From Solirubrobacter taibaiensis (GTDB lineage Bacteria; Actinomycetota; Thermoleophilia; Solirubrobacterales; Solirubrobacteraceae): a stretch of 64,000 bases of DNA. Below are positions 1-5,961 of the stretch, in pieces. The stretch lies in NCBI GenBank assembly GCA_027587225.1, contig JAPDDQ010000001.1, forward strand, positions 496,001 to 560,000, in the 5' to 3' direction. Position 1 is the stretch's first letter. Every line of letters starts with the position of its first letter. The position numbers and the translations under genes were made by a program. The notes below the pieces were generated by a model. The model did no database searches. It was not told the origin of the DNA and worked only from the letters and a program-made list of their open reading frames with translations.

Positions 1-1
1 G

Positions 2-511
2 GAACGGGGCGCAAGCGTCTTCCGTCTCGAACGCTCCAGAGACCGAGCGGTCTGGACCTACGACCGCAACCAGCTGTACGTGCGCAGCTGGCCGTTCGAC
101 GCGCACGAGCCCAAACCCATCAGCTTCTGGGGTCCTCCGTTCTCGGTCGCGCTCTCTGACGACGGCACACGCGTCGCCGGCATCAGCGCCGGGCTCGAGG
201 TCGCCGAACAACACGCTGACGGCACCTGGAGCGCTTCGCACCAAGCCTTCCCCGCACCATGGGACGGCGCCGCCCACGGACTCTGCTGGGGGCCCGGAGA
301 CGAACTGATCCACGCGCACCACTCCACCGTGCGCGTTTTCGAAGACGTCCGGAGCCCGCCTCGTCTGACGCGCCTGCCCTTCCCGGCGCGCGATATCGCC
401 GTCTCCCCAGCCGCAGGAAAGCTGGCTGTCGGCGGGTGGGACGAAGGGCTCCTCCTCGACTGGCCGCTCGCGTCCACTACTGACGTGTCCGACGCGCCAC
501 CACCGGCGTAA
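2..511 (+). CDS. Partial propeller-like protein (C-terminal part)
   Basis: The frame is open from base 2 to the stop at 511, so the gene begins before the window. The visible ~169 residues contain repeating blade-like phrases (SVALSDDGTRVAG near the middle, DIAVSPAAGKLAVGG near the end) typical of WD40/YVTN-type beta-propellers, in which each blade reads as variable, aspartate/glycine turn, hydrophobic strand. No catalytic residues are recognisable. A GTG at 80 could serve as an internal start, but the frame and its character continue upstream of it, so I treat the gene as truncated by the window edge. It lies just before the first copy of the 38-bp repeat. The function is unknown. Confidence 0.6.
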   Translation, partial: ERGASVFRLERSRDRAVWTYDRNQLYVRSWPFDAHEPKPISFWGPPFSVALSDDGTRVAGISAGLEVAEQHADGTWSASHQAFPAPWDGAAHGLCWGPGDELIHAHHSTVRVFEDVRSPPRLTRLPFPARDIAVSPAAGKLAVGGWDEGLLLDWPLASTTDVSDAPPPA

Positions 512-610
512 CCGGACCGCATTGCGGGCGCCTTAGTGCCGGCACGACAGCACAAGGAAGATCCGTTCGGGCCGCAGCCGGCACAGGGTCTGCTCCCGCC
601 GCGCGGAGGT

Positions 611-650
611 GCGGAGATAGCGCTTCTCGACGTTCTCGCTAACGCAGCGG
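611..650 (+). repeat. 38-bp cassette-type repeat, copy 1
   Basis: The TCGACG core is at 627-632, preceded by GATAGCGCTTC and followed by TTCTCGC. It lies between the 511 stop and the gene at 705. Read in the frame shared by the family it gives EIALLDVLANA. Confidence 0.7.
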
Positions 651-704
651 TATGCGGCGAAGCACGTTCGCGTAGGAACGGACGGCGACGGGCATGACCT
701 CCAG

Positions 705-932
705 ATGAGGCGTCCGCACCCGTGGACCATGCCCATGGTCAAGCTCACGGCCGCGCTTGGTGCGCTGGCCTTGATCGCCTTCGGGTTGATGGCTGTTGGT
801 CTCGAGGGAGCCGGCTACGTCGCCCTGGTCGCATCCGTGATCTTGCTCGTGCTTGCTCCGGTGTTGTTCGTTCTCGTTGTTGCTCGGCATCCAGACGACC
901 GCAACGGACGCGCACGAGGAACGAGCGACTAA
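705..932 (+). CDS. Small two-helix membrane protein
   Basis: This is a 75-aa hypothetical protein. Two hydrophobic segments follow an N-terminal basic stretch (around residues 12-32 and 36-58), separated by a short LEGAGY loop and ending in a charged tail (RHPDDRNGRARGTSD). It is therefore probably an inner-membrane protein with two helices. The start could be the ATG at 705 or the ATGs at 729 and 735; none has a convincing Shine-Dalgarno site or -10 box. Copies of the 38-bp repeat lie on both sides (627 and 1000), so it forms one unit of the cassette-like layout. No family is recognised. Confidence 0.55.
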   Translation: MRRPHPWTMPMVKLTAALGALALIAFGLMAVGLEGAGYVALVASVILLVLAPVLFVLVVARHPDDRNGRARGTSD

Positions 933-981
933 TCCATCGAAGACGCCTGTCCCGCGGTCCACCGGACCGCCGTTCGCGTGG

Positions 982-1020
982 CGGGAGAAGTGCTTGTTGT
1001 CGACGGTTTCGCTACTCCGG
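982..1020 (+). repeat. 38-bp cassette-type repeat, copy 2
   Basis: The TCGACG core is at 1000-1005, inside AAGTGCTTGTTGTCGACGG followed by TTTCGCTAC. It lies 50 nt after the stop of the small membrane gene. The peptide reading is EVLVVDGFATPV. Confidence 0.7.
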
Positions 1021-1215
1021 TCGCGGATGCCGCTCGTCCAGGGGCGCGCGCTTTGACATGTCGAACAACCGCGTAGGCGGCACCTCATCCTTGCGATCGG
1101 CGGTCGTCGATCGGGCGTGTCGCCGAGGCAGGTGTGCGGTGCAGAGCGACCCGAAAGCCGCTTGGCATACCGGCGTTTCGTCGCAACGTTCGGGTGCGCT
1201 CACCGTTTAGTAGGT

Positions 1216-2319
1216 ATGCGAGTAGGACTGATCGCGGCGTTCGTGTGGCTCATGATGGCGGTGCCCGCCGACGCCGCGAGTGTGGCCATTGGCGCCGGTT
1301 GCTATCGCGAGGACTGCTATCTCGACGCGGTCTACACCGCTGCGCCCGGCGAGGCGAACCGGGTCACAGTCGAGCGCCGGGCCGAGAACGTGCTGGTGTT
1401 CCGGGAGACGGGTGCGCCACTGACGCCGGGGCAGGACTGTGTTGCAGAGGGGGAGGCGGTCGTCTGCACCTGGCCGTACCGGTCATACGTGTTCCTGCGG
1501 GCGATCCTCGGGGACGGTGACGACGTCTTCACCGCCGCGGACGGCGAGATCGACGGCGGCGCCGGAAACGACGTCCTCGCGGGCGATTCCGTGACGGGCG
1601 GCCCGGGGCGGGACGACGTGCGCGCCCGCTTCATCCGAGACGCTGACGGCGCGCGGCCGGTCCGGGACCGCTACGAGGGCGAGTGGGTGAGCTACGAGGG
1701 GCGAAAGACCGGCCTCCGGGTCGATCTGCGCGGGGGCCGCGCCGGCGAGGACGTGCTGGTCGGCGTGACCAGCGCCACCGGTGGCGACGGCGACGACGTC
1801 CTGATCGGCACGAATGGGCCGAACACGCTGTGGCCCGGGCTCGGCCGCGACCGCGTGGTCGCGCTTGGCGGCGACGACAAACTCACGGGGGAGGGGCGCG
1901 ATCGCTTCGACGCCGGCCCGGGCGACGACACGCTCGAACTCGGCAGCCGCGCGAGCGGCATGCGCGTGCAGTGCGGCGACGGGGACGACGCCGTGACGAA
2001 CAGTCATCCGAGCACCCGTCTGACGGGGTGCGAGAAGGTCTACGTCGTCTTCTCCACGGCCAGCCTCCGGGAGCGGCTGTCGGGTCCGGGCGCCGCCGTA
2101 CTCGTCGCCAAGGGGTGCTGGTGCGTAAACGGACGCTGGGTCGTGTACCACGGGAAGGAGACCATCGGCGCCGCGCGCGGGCGCCGCGACCGCGTGGTGT
2201 TGCGCCTCAACGCCCGCGGCCGGGCCCGTCTCGTCCGCGAGCGCCGATTGTCCGTGCAGATCGAGTTCCACGAACGCGACGACGTCGAAGGCTTTCGCAC
2301 AGAACTCCGCCTCCGTTAA
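1216..2319 (+). CDS. Secreted RTX-like calcium-binding repeat protein
   Basis: I place the start at the ATG at 1216 because a classical signal peptide follows (MRVGLIAAFVWLMMAVPADA, cleavage near residue 20). The mature part (~345 aa) carries degenerate nonapeptide motifs of the GGxGxDxL type seen in hemolysin-type calcium-binding proteins: GDGDDVF, GGAGNDVLAG, GGPGRDDV, GGDGDDVLIG, GLGRDRV, GGDDKL, GPGDDTLELG and CGDGDDAV. These form parallel beta-rolls that bind calcium outside the cell. Several cysteines (CYREDCY near the N-terminus, CGDGDD, CWCVNG) suggest disulfides. The C-terminal ~80 residues (LRERLSGPGAAVL onward) are a separate non-repeat part. No protease or lipase domain is attached. 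The gene sits alone between repeat copies 2 and 3. Confidence 0.8.
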   Translation: MRVGLIAAFVWLMMAVPADAASVAIGAGCYREDCYLDAVYTAAPGEANRVTVERRAENVLVFRETGAPLTPGQDCVAEGEAVVCTWPYRSYVFLRAILGDGDDVFTAADGEIDGGAGNDVLAGDSVTGGPGRDDVRARFIRDADGARPVRDRYEGEWVSYEGRKTGLRVDLRGGRAGEDVLVGVTSATGGDGDDVLIGTNGPNTLWPGLGRDRVVALGGDDKLTGEGRDRFDAGPGDDTLELGSRASGMRVQCGDGDDAVTNSHPSTRLTGCEKVYVVFSTASLRERLSGPGAAVLVAKGCWCVNGRWVVYHGKETIGAARGRRDRVVLRLNARGRARLVRERRLSVQIEFHERDDVEGFRTELRLR

Positions 2320-2572
2320 CCCTTCACGGTGAGTATGGACTCCAGGCCGCGACACGCCATAACGACCGGGCAAGCTCGGGCTGGAGGCACGCGGCGTCCC
2401 CTGCCGCGCGACGGGCGTGGGAGTCGCGATGGACGGAGCGCCGCACCCGGACAATCGAGCTGAGGCGACCGCGCGAGGCGCCGGCGGCGTCCGACGCGGC
2501 ATCGTCCAACGAGCCGCTCGTGATTCCGGCTAGGTGCGTTCGCGGCACAGGCAGAGAGGCAACAATGCCGGG

Positions 2573-2968
2573 ATGCGCTTCAGCGAGGAAGAGATCGCAG
2601 CCGAAGAGAAGAAGCTCGGCGCCAGATTGCCGGACGCGCTGCGTGAGCGGTATCTCGACGAGCTGCCGGAGAGCGTGCTGGTGCGAAGCGACGACGGTGA
2701 GGACGCTGAGTTCAGCGTGTTGGGACCCAGCGCGACCGACACCGACACCAAAGGCCGCGCGTACCCGACCGCGGGGATGACGCAGGAAACGCAGGAAGTG
2801 CGCGAGATGATGGGCGAGTTCTTCCCCGACGAGATCTTGGTGGCGTGGGGTGCCGACGGTACGGGGGATCTCGTCGTGGTGCTCAAAGACGGTTCGCTTC
2901 GGTGGTGGCGACACGACCAGCCGGAGGCGGAACTCGTCGCGATCGAGATCGACTGGTCCGGCGCGTAG
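2573..2968 (+). CDS. SUKH/SMI1-KNR4-like immunity-type protein
   Basis: A 131-aa cytoplasmic protein. The start is the ATG at 2573, which begins MRFSEEEIAAEEKKLG. This opening, with LPDALRERYLD after it, is the usual helix and P-x-x-x-R-x-x-Y segment of SMI1/KNR4 (SUKH) proteins. The later part (VAWGADGTGDLVVVLKDGSLRWWRHDQPE) fits the family's beta-sheet core with its G-D-x-x-x-x-x-x-D-G pattern. SUKH proteins often act as immunity proteins for polymorphic toxins. No toxin gene is visible here, so it would be an orphan. A repeat copy follows 30-70 nt after the stop. The family call is by pattern only. Confidence 0.65.
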   Translation: MRFSEEEIAAEEKKLGARLPDALRERYLDELPESVLVRSDDGEDAEFSVLGPSATDTDTKGRAYPTAGMTQETQEVREMMGEFFPDEILVAWGADGTGDLVVVLKDGSLRWWRHDQPEAELVAIEIDWSGA

Positions 2969-2998
2969 GCGTGACTCGGTATCGAGGCCCTCCGGAGC

Positions 2999-3037
2999 GG
3001 GAAGATAGAGCGTCTCGACGGTTCCGCCATTCCGGCG
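2999..3037 (+). repeat. 38-bp cassette-type repeat, copy 3
   Basis: The TCGACG core is at 3015-3020, with GATAGAGCGTC before it and GTTCCGCCATTCCGGCG after it. The CCGCC/GGCG half can form a small stem. It lies just after the SUKH-like gene. The peptide reading is KIERLDGSAIPALG, then a stop. Confidence 0.7.
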
Positions 3038-3041
3038 CTTG

Positions 3042-3054
3042 GCTAACAGTTAGC
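3042..3054. repeat. 13-bp palindrome
   Basis: GCTAACAGTTAGC is perfectly palindromic around a central A and sits directly after repeat copy 3. It might be a protein-binding site or chance. Confidence 0.4.
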
Positions 3055-3130
3055 TGCCCGCGATCGCCACTGGGCCTGCGAAAGCCCCCCATGTGAGCGC
3101 TCCCCGCTCCGGCGCCATTCCCTGCGCGCT

Positions 3131-3505
3131 GTGCGAGTAGTCCTTTTCGACGGATTGGTGCATTCTGGGGCGATTCACGTCCAGGCTGATCACATCGTCA
3201 AATGGGTTCACGAGCACGAGGCAGTCCTCGTCGGAGTCGAGGTCGCTGTGGCGTTTGCCGCCGTGGTCGAGGCGCTGCCTTGGGGTCCGATGTCGCTGGA
3301 CAAGGCCGCAACACCCGGCTTGTTGTCGCGTGACGATGACCCCGAGTTGTCCCGCCTCGTCGGCCGAGCGCGCTTGGGGCGCCATCCGAAGGTCTATCTG
3401 ATGTATGACCCGGACGAACCGGGGTTGATCGCTCCGCTCGCTGACGTGCTGACCGATCTCGATCTGCTGTATTGGCGCGCGCCTGGCTATCGCTACTTCT
3501 GCTAG
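3131..3505 (+). CDS. Unrecognised small protein starting in repeat copy 4
   Basis: A 124-aa open frame starting at GTG 3131. Its first residues (RVVLFDGLVHSG) are exactly the repeat copy read as protein, so the true start may be a later codon (TTG 3155 or GTG 3158). Alternatively, the repeat has been captured as the N-terminus. The C-terminal half (RHPKVYLMYDPDEPGLIAPLADVLTDLDLLYWRAPGYRYFC) has a normal soluble-protein character. No family is recognised; position and size fit an immunity-type gene. It is followed 65 nt later by copy 5. Confidence 0.55.
   Translation: MRVVLFDGLVHSGAIHVQADHIVKWVHEHEAVLVGVEVAVAFAAVVEALPWGPMSLDKAATPGLLSRDDDPELSRLVGRARLGRHPKVYLMYDPDEPGLIAPLADVLTDLDLLYWRAPGYRYFC
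3132..3172 (+). repeat. 38-bp cassette-type repeat, copy 4
   Basis: The TCGACG core is at 3147-3152, within GAGTAGTCCTTTTCGACGG followed by ATTGGTGCATTCTGGGGCG. It overlaps the beginning of the 3131 gene. Confidence 0.7.
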
Positions 3506-3556
3506 TCGCACCCTCTCGGCAGGTCCGGACGCAGCCGGATTCCAAGAAGACCGCAA

Positions 3557-3595
3557 GCTACACAGCGCTTTTCGACGATCTCGCGCGTCTCGGAC
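3557..3595 (+). repeat. 38-bp cassette-type repeat, copy 5
   Basis: The TCGACG core is at 3572-3577, with a second TCGGAC 18 bp on. The upstream half reads ACAGCGCTTT and the downstream half ATCTCGCGCGTC. The peptide reading is TALFDDLARLGP. It lies between the 3505 stop and the gene at 3663. Confidence 0.75.
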
Positions 3596-3649
3596 CGGTC
3601 GGCGCGGAGGGTGTGTCGCCGCTGTGCTCTTGGGAGGCGATGGGCTGAG

Positions 3650-3655
3650 TAGGCT
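3650..3655 (+). promoter_or_regulatory. Leaderless -10 box for the 3663 gene
   Basis: TAGGCT stands 7 nt before the ATG at 3663. This is the spacing expected when transcription starts at the first base of the start codon. Confidence 0.55.
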
Positions 3656-3662
3656 CGCGCTC

Positions 3663-3989
3663 ATGCGCGTTCGACACGAGCCGTTCGATCTCTCGCACGA
3701 ACTCGCGCAGGCCGCTGGCCTTCGCTGTTACGTCGACACGGGCGCGACACTGTTCGCGTGCCACGACGGCATGCGGTTGCTGAGCGCGTGCCGCAACGCC
3801 GAGGTTCGCGTCATCGGAGTCGAAGGGTTCGACATCATCGACGGCCAGCGTCGGCCCGACATGACGGCGATCCTTGACTTGTCCAACGTGGAAGACCCGA
3901 CGGATTCCGTTGAGGACGCTCAGGGGTTCGTTGCGGAGGTATGCCGACCCGGTTTGTTCCTCGAGTTCGACCTTGAACGCTCCTTCTGA
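3663..3989 (+). CDS. Unrecognised small cytoplasmic protein, immunity-like
   Basis: A 108-aa protein starting at the ATG at 3663, chosen because a TAGGCT -10 box lies 7 nt upstream (leaderless). It begins MRVRHEPFDLSHELAQAAG and contains a central segment VRVIGVEGFDIIDGQRRPDMTAILDLSNVED, ending in an acidic, hydrophobic tail (LFLEFDLERSF). It has no signal peptide, membrane segment or metal motif. Alternating beta-strand-like stretches and an acidic composition fit immunity-type proteins, but I cannot name the family. It sits between repeat copies 5 and 6, about 70 nt from the first and directly against the second. Confidence 0.6.
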   Translation: MRVRHEPFDLSHELAQAAGLRCYVDTGATLFACHDGMRLLSACRNAEVRVIGVEGFDIIDGQRRPDMTAILDLSNVEDPTDSVEDAQGFVAEVCRPGLFLEFDLERSF

Positions 3990-3995
3990 CGCGTG

Positions 3996-4036
3996 CGAGG
4001 AAGTGGTGTTTGTCGACGAACTCGCACACGCGCGCA
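3996..4036 (+). repeat. 38-bp cassette-type repeat, copy 6
   Basis: The TCGACG core is at 4013-4018, in GAAGTGGTGTTTGTCGACGA followed by ACTCGCACACGCGC. The peptide reading is EVVFVDELAHAR. It begins within 10 nt of the preceding stop at 3989. Confidence 0.75.
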
Positions 4037-4285
4037 TGCCGCTTCGCTGTCGTTGCCTCGCACTCCGAGCAGTACGGGATGCTGGTCTCGTTGCGGGAGG
4101 CGAACCCGCTGGAGGTGGTCGTCGCGCTTGGGCGCGCGATGAGCTCCCTCCCGACGATTGAGCTACCAGGGCAACCACGCCGCTCCGTCGCCCGCCGCTA
4201 CGGCTTCTCTCACTCGGCGACACACGGCGGTCCGATATTCGGCGAGCTCCGCTGCCAGCGACTCGAGATGACAGCACGGAAGTAG
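4010..4285 (+). CDS. Probable gene remnant beginning inside repeat copy 6
   Basis: A 91-aa frame whose only upstream initiator is a TTG at 4010 inside the repeat. After ~12 residues encoded by the repeat the sequence becomes protein-like (VVASHSEQYGMLVSLREANPLEVVVALGRAM), then basic and irregular. It looks like the C-terminal portion of a larger gene joined to the repeat. Its TAG stop (4283-4285) is part of the next repeat copy. No family is recognised. It could be expressed as a short protein or be a dead fragment. Confidence 0.4.
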   Translation: MSTNSHTRACRFAVVASHSEQYGMLVSLREANPLEVVVALGRAMSSLPTIELPGQPRRSVARRYGFSHSATHGGPIFGELRCQRLEMTARK

Positions 4286-4316
4286 CCCCTTTCGACGATT
4301 CCGCCCATCCTGGCGA
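4277..4316 (+). repeat. 38-bp cassette-type repeat, copy 7 (contains a stop codon)
   Basis: The TCGACG core is at 4292-4297. GGAAGTAGCCCCTT precedes it; the TAG at 4283-4285 is the stop of the 4010 frame. ATTCCGCCCATCCTGGCG follows, with a CGCC/GGCG stem like copy 3. The peptide reading is EVAPFDDSAHPG. Confidence 0.75.
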
Positions 4317-4372
4317 GCGGCTACGCCCTACGTGACGGCGAAAGGAGCAGCCAGCCCGGGTACAACTCGCTC

Positions 4373-4744
4373 ATGCGGCGGCACCTCACATGGGCGGAAA
4401 CTCTCGCTGTCCTCTGTCGCGGCAGGGCGGTCGAGCAGTTCCTCTCCGCGCCGCTTCACGACGGCAAACCGACCTTGCGGTGGGTGTCCGTCTACCCCCG
4501 TGACGGCGCTTTCGTCGTCAACCTTCACCACGTCTTCGATCCGTGCGATCCAGAGTTCCTCGATGTCACCGAGTTCGCCCCAGTGGACGAGTGGGAGGAC
4601 GTCGGCGAGGGCGTCGAGACGGGCCGGGGGAGTAATCCGGAGGAGGCGTTACGAGAGGCCAGCGCGCTCGGGGCGGTGCCCGAGCGGTGGGTAAACGAGT
4701 TCGTCGTCGCCCAGGAGTACCGCGACGCCCAAGGCTGGACGTGA
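4373..4744 (+). CDS. Unrecognised small acidic protein, immunity-like
   Basis: A 123-aa cytoplasmic protein (ATG 4373, MRRHLTWAETLAVLCRGR). The middle has a beta-rich section (LRWVSVYPRDGAFVVNLHHVFDPCDPEFLDVTEFAPV). The end is helical and acidic (WEDVGEGVETGR, NPEEALREASALGAVPERWVNEFVVAQEY). No signal, membrane segment or catalytic motif is seen. Its length, acidity and position between repeat copies 7 and 8 match the other immunity-type genes in the cluster. No family is recognised. Weak upstream boxes (TACAAC 6 nt before a possible start) would allow leaderless expression. Confidence 0.65.
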   Translation: MRRHLTWAETLAVLCRGRAVEQFLSAPLHDGKPTLRWVSVYPRDGAFVVNLHHVFDPCDPEFLDVTEFAPVDEWEDVGEGVETGRGSNPEEALREASALGAVPERWVNEFVVAQEYRDAQGWT

Positions 4745-4812
4745 CTGCCGGATAGGGCGGAACGAATGGCCGCCGACGGCGGTGTCTACGCCGACCGAGA
4801 ACGATCCTTCTT

Positions 4813-4851
4813 GACGAAGAGATCCTTTCGACGCCTTGGAGGTCGAGTGGC
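4813..4851 (+). repeat. 38-bp cassette-type repeat, copy 8
   Basis: The TCGACG core is at 4828-4833, in GAAGAGATCCTTTCGACGC followed by CTTGGAGGTCG. It lies between two convergent genes (stops at 4744 and 4861). The peptide reading is RDPFDALEVEW. It matches the consensus less well in its right half. Confidence 0.6.
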
Positions 4852-4860
4852 TCGCTCGGC

Positions 4861-5121
4861 TCAGGTCGACTCTGCACTGCCGCGGACGGCGTACCGAAGC
4901 AGCTCCGGACGAAGCCACCGTTCGGCTCGTCCGATCACTTCGATTCCGAGGAGCAAGCCCTCGCGATCAAAGTCCAGGACGAGGTGGGCCATCGCCTCCG
5001 GATCGTCATCGTCGCGGCGCTCAAGTTCGACCGATCGTTCCACGGAGCCGCGCGACGGCTCAGACAGATAGATGTAGGCGTAGCCCGTGTCGGCGTCCTG
5101 CGTGACTCGCACAATCGACAT
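4861..5121 (-). CDS. DUF2283 family protein
   Basis: An 86-aa protein starting at ATG 5121. A TAGGGT box 6 nt upstream points to a leaderless transcript. The order of features is that of DUF2283: an N-terminal strand with a tyrosine pair (DTGYAYIYLSE), then a central acidic stretch (ELERRDDDDPEAM), then HLVLDFDREGLLLGIEVIGRAERWLRPELL, which holds the diagnostic LDFD-x-x-G-x-LLGIE-hydrophobic core. DUF2283 proteins are small and of unknown role, and often occur near toxin-antitoxin loci. Repeat copies flank it on both sides. Confidence 0.75.
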   Translation of the reverse strand: MSIVRVTQDADTGYAYIYLSEPSRGSVERSVELERRDDDDPEAMAHLVLDFDREGLLLGIEVIGRAERWLRPELLRYAVRGSAEST

Positions 5122-5127
5122 GCGCCG

Positions 5128-5133
5128 ACCCTA
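5128..5133 (-). promoter_or_regulatory. Leaderless -10 box for the DUF2283 gene
   Basis: On the minus strand TAGGGT stands 6 nt before the ATG at 5121. Confidence 0.55.
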
Positions 5134-5146
5134 GTCGCAGGAGAGG

Positions 5147-5190
5147 CGCGCGGTGGTCTTTTCGACGAGAGAGCACATCTCGACGCGCCT
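5147..5190 (+). repeat. 38-bp cassette-type repeat, copy 9, with second core
   Basis: The TCGACG core at 5162-5167 recurs at 5180-5185, 18 bp on. The left half is GCGGTGGTCTTT. CGAGA and TCTCG between the cores can pair. It lies between the starts and stops of two minus-strand genes. The peptide reading is GGLFDERAHLDA. Confidence 0.7.
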
Positions 5191-5207
5191 CGCGTGTCAT
5201 CGCGTCG

Positions 5208-5504
5208 CTACCCGGATTGCACGATCGCTCGAGCCTCGTAGTCGTTGAAGCACACGAACACGTACACGAGGCCGACGTCGGCGATCGTGACGTCGTCGCC
5301 GATTGAGTCGAGCTGGCCGTAGAACGTCATTGGCTCGCCGCAGTCCCGACAGGTTGGGGTCTCGTCGCCTTGAAGCCACGTAGGCCCGCCGCCGAGTTGA
5401 TGGCGTTGTCCGACGTCATCTCCGGCCCATTGGAAGCCGAGCGCCGCTTCGGCCTCCGGCGAGAGCGGTTCGGGTCGGAGCCGGAACGCTGGGATCCTTT
5501 CCAT
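5208..5504 (-). CDS. DUF1963/YwqG-like protein with zinc-ribbon-like CxxC
   Basis: A 98-aa cytoplasmic protein (MERIPAFRLRPEPL). The segment QRHQLGGGPTWLQGDETPTCRDCGEPMTFYGQLDSI, followed by DVGLVYVFVCFNDYEARAIVQ, matches the C-terminal part of DUF1963 (YwqG-like) proteins. In these a glycine-rich G-G-x-P-x-W loop precedes a C-x-x-C pair and a Q-L-D strand. Full DUF1963 proteins are longer (~250 aa), so this is a short version containing the conserved half. The family is often found among immunity-type genes. Copies 9 and 10 bracket it. Confidence 0.7.
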   Translation of the reverse strand: MERIPAFRLRPEPLSPEAEAALGFQWAGDDVGQRHQLGGGPTWLQGDETPTCRDCGEPMTFYGQLDSIGDDVTIADVGLVYVFVCFNDYEARAIVQSG

Positions 5505-5510
5505 GTCCGC

Positions 5511-5549
5511 GAATTGTGCTTTCTGTCGACGAGAACGCGTACCGAGCAG
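5511..5549 (+). repeat. 38-bp cassette-type repeat, copy 10
   Basis: The TCGACG core is at 5526-5531, in GAATTGTGCTTTCTGTCGACG followed by AGAACGCG. The peptide reading is IVLSVDENAYRAG. It lies between divergent gene starts (5504 and 5606). Confidence 0.65.
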
Positions 5550-5605
5550 GCGACCGCCTAGCTCGGTTGGGGATACCTGAGATCGGGCGAGGGAGACTCC
5601 GGGGA

Positions 5606-5923
5606 ATGGACCGGCCGAGTGATGAGCAAGCGACGATCCTCTGGCTTGTCGAGATCGTTCCGGAGCTTCGCCCGCTGCTGGAGGAGCATCTCGAGTGCTA
5701 CGACGAAGTCCTTCCGTACGTCGTGTTTGAAAGCGACTTCACAGGCTGGGTGATCGAGCGTGCTCGCGGTGGCGATCACGAGCAGGCGCGGCGGTTCGTC
5801 GAGAGCCTGGCGCTGGATGACTGTTGGGCAGACGTCGTGTCCACGATCCGCTCGTGGATGGGCCCGCGCACTGCCCGCGACTTCGACGCTTACCTACAGC
5901 CCCCGACTGCAACGCAGAAATAG
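5606..5923 (+). CDS. DUF7674-like immunity-type protein
   Basis: A 105-aa protein starting at the ATG at 5606 (MDRPSDEQATILWLVEIVPELRPLLEEHL). The pattern of an N-terminal helix with PELRPLLEEHLE, then YDEVLPYVVFESDFTGWVIE, then a helical tail with DVVSTIRSWMGP fits DUF7674, a family of small predicted immunity proteins; I recall this from pattern only. It is acidic and has no membrane segment. The last codon is followed by a TAG that belongs to repeat copy 11. The next gene converges on it 38 nt away. Confidence 0.65.
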   Translation: MDRPSDEQATILWLVEIVPELRPLLEEHLECYDEVLPYVVFESDFTGWVIERARGGDHEQARRFVESLALDDCWADVVSTIRSWMGPRTARDFDAYLQPPTATQK

Positions 5924-5953
5924 CGCTTCTCGACGAGACCGCGCGTCTCGAAG
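5914..5953 (+). repeat. 38-bp cassette-type repeat, copy 11 (contains a stop codon)
   Basis: The TCGACG core is at 5930-5935. AGAAATAGCGCTTC precedes it; its TAG (5921-5923) is the stop of the DUF7674-like gene. CGAGACCGCGCGTCTCGAAG follows: GAGAC/GTCTC plus CTTC/GAAG can pair and leave TCGAC as a bulge. The peptide reading is EIALLDETARLEG. Confidence 0.8.
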
Positions 5954-5961
5954 GACGGGCG

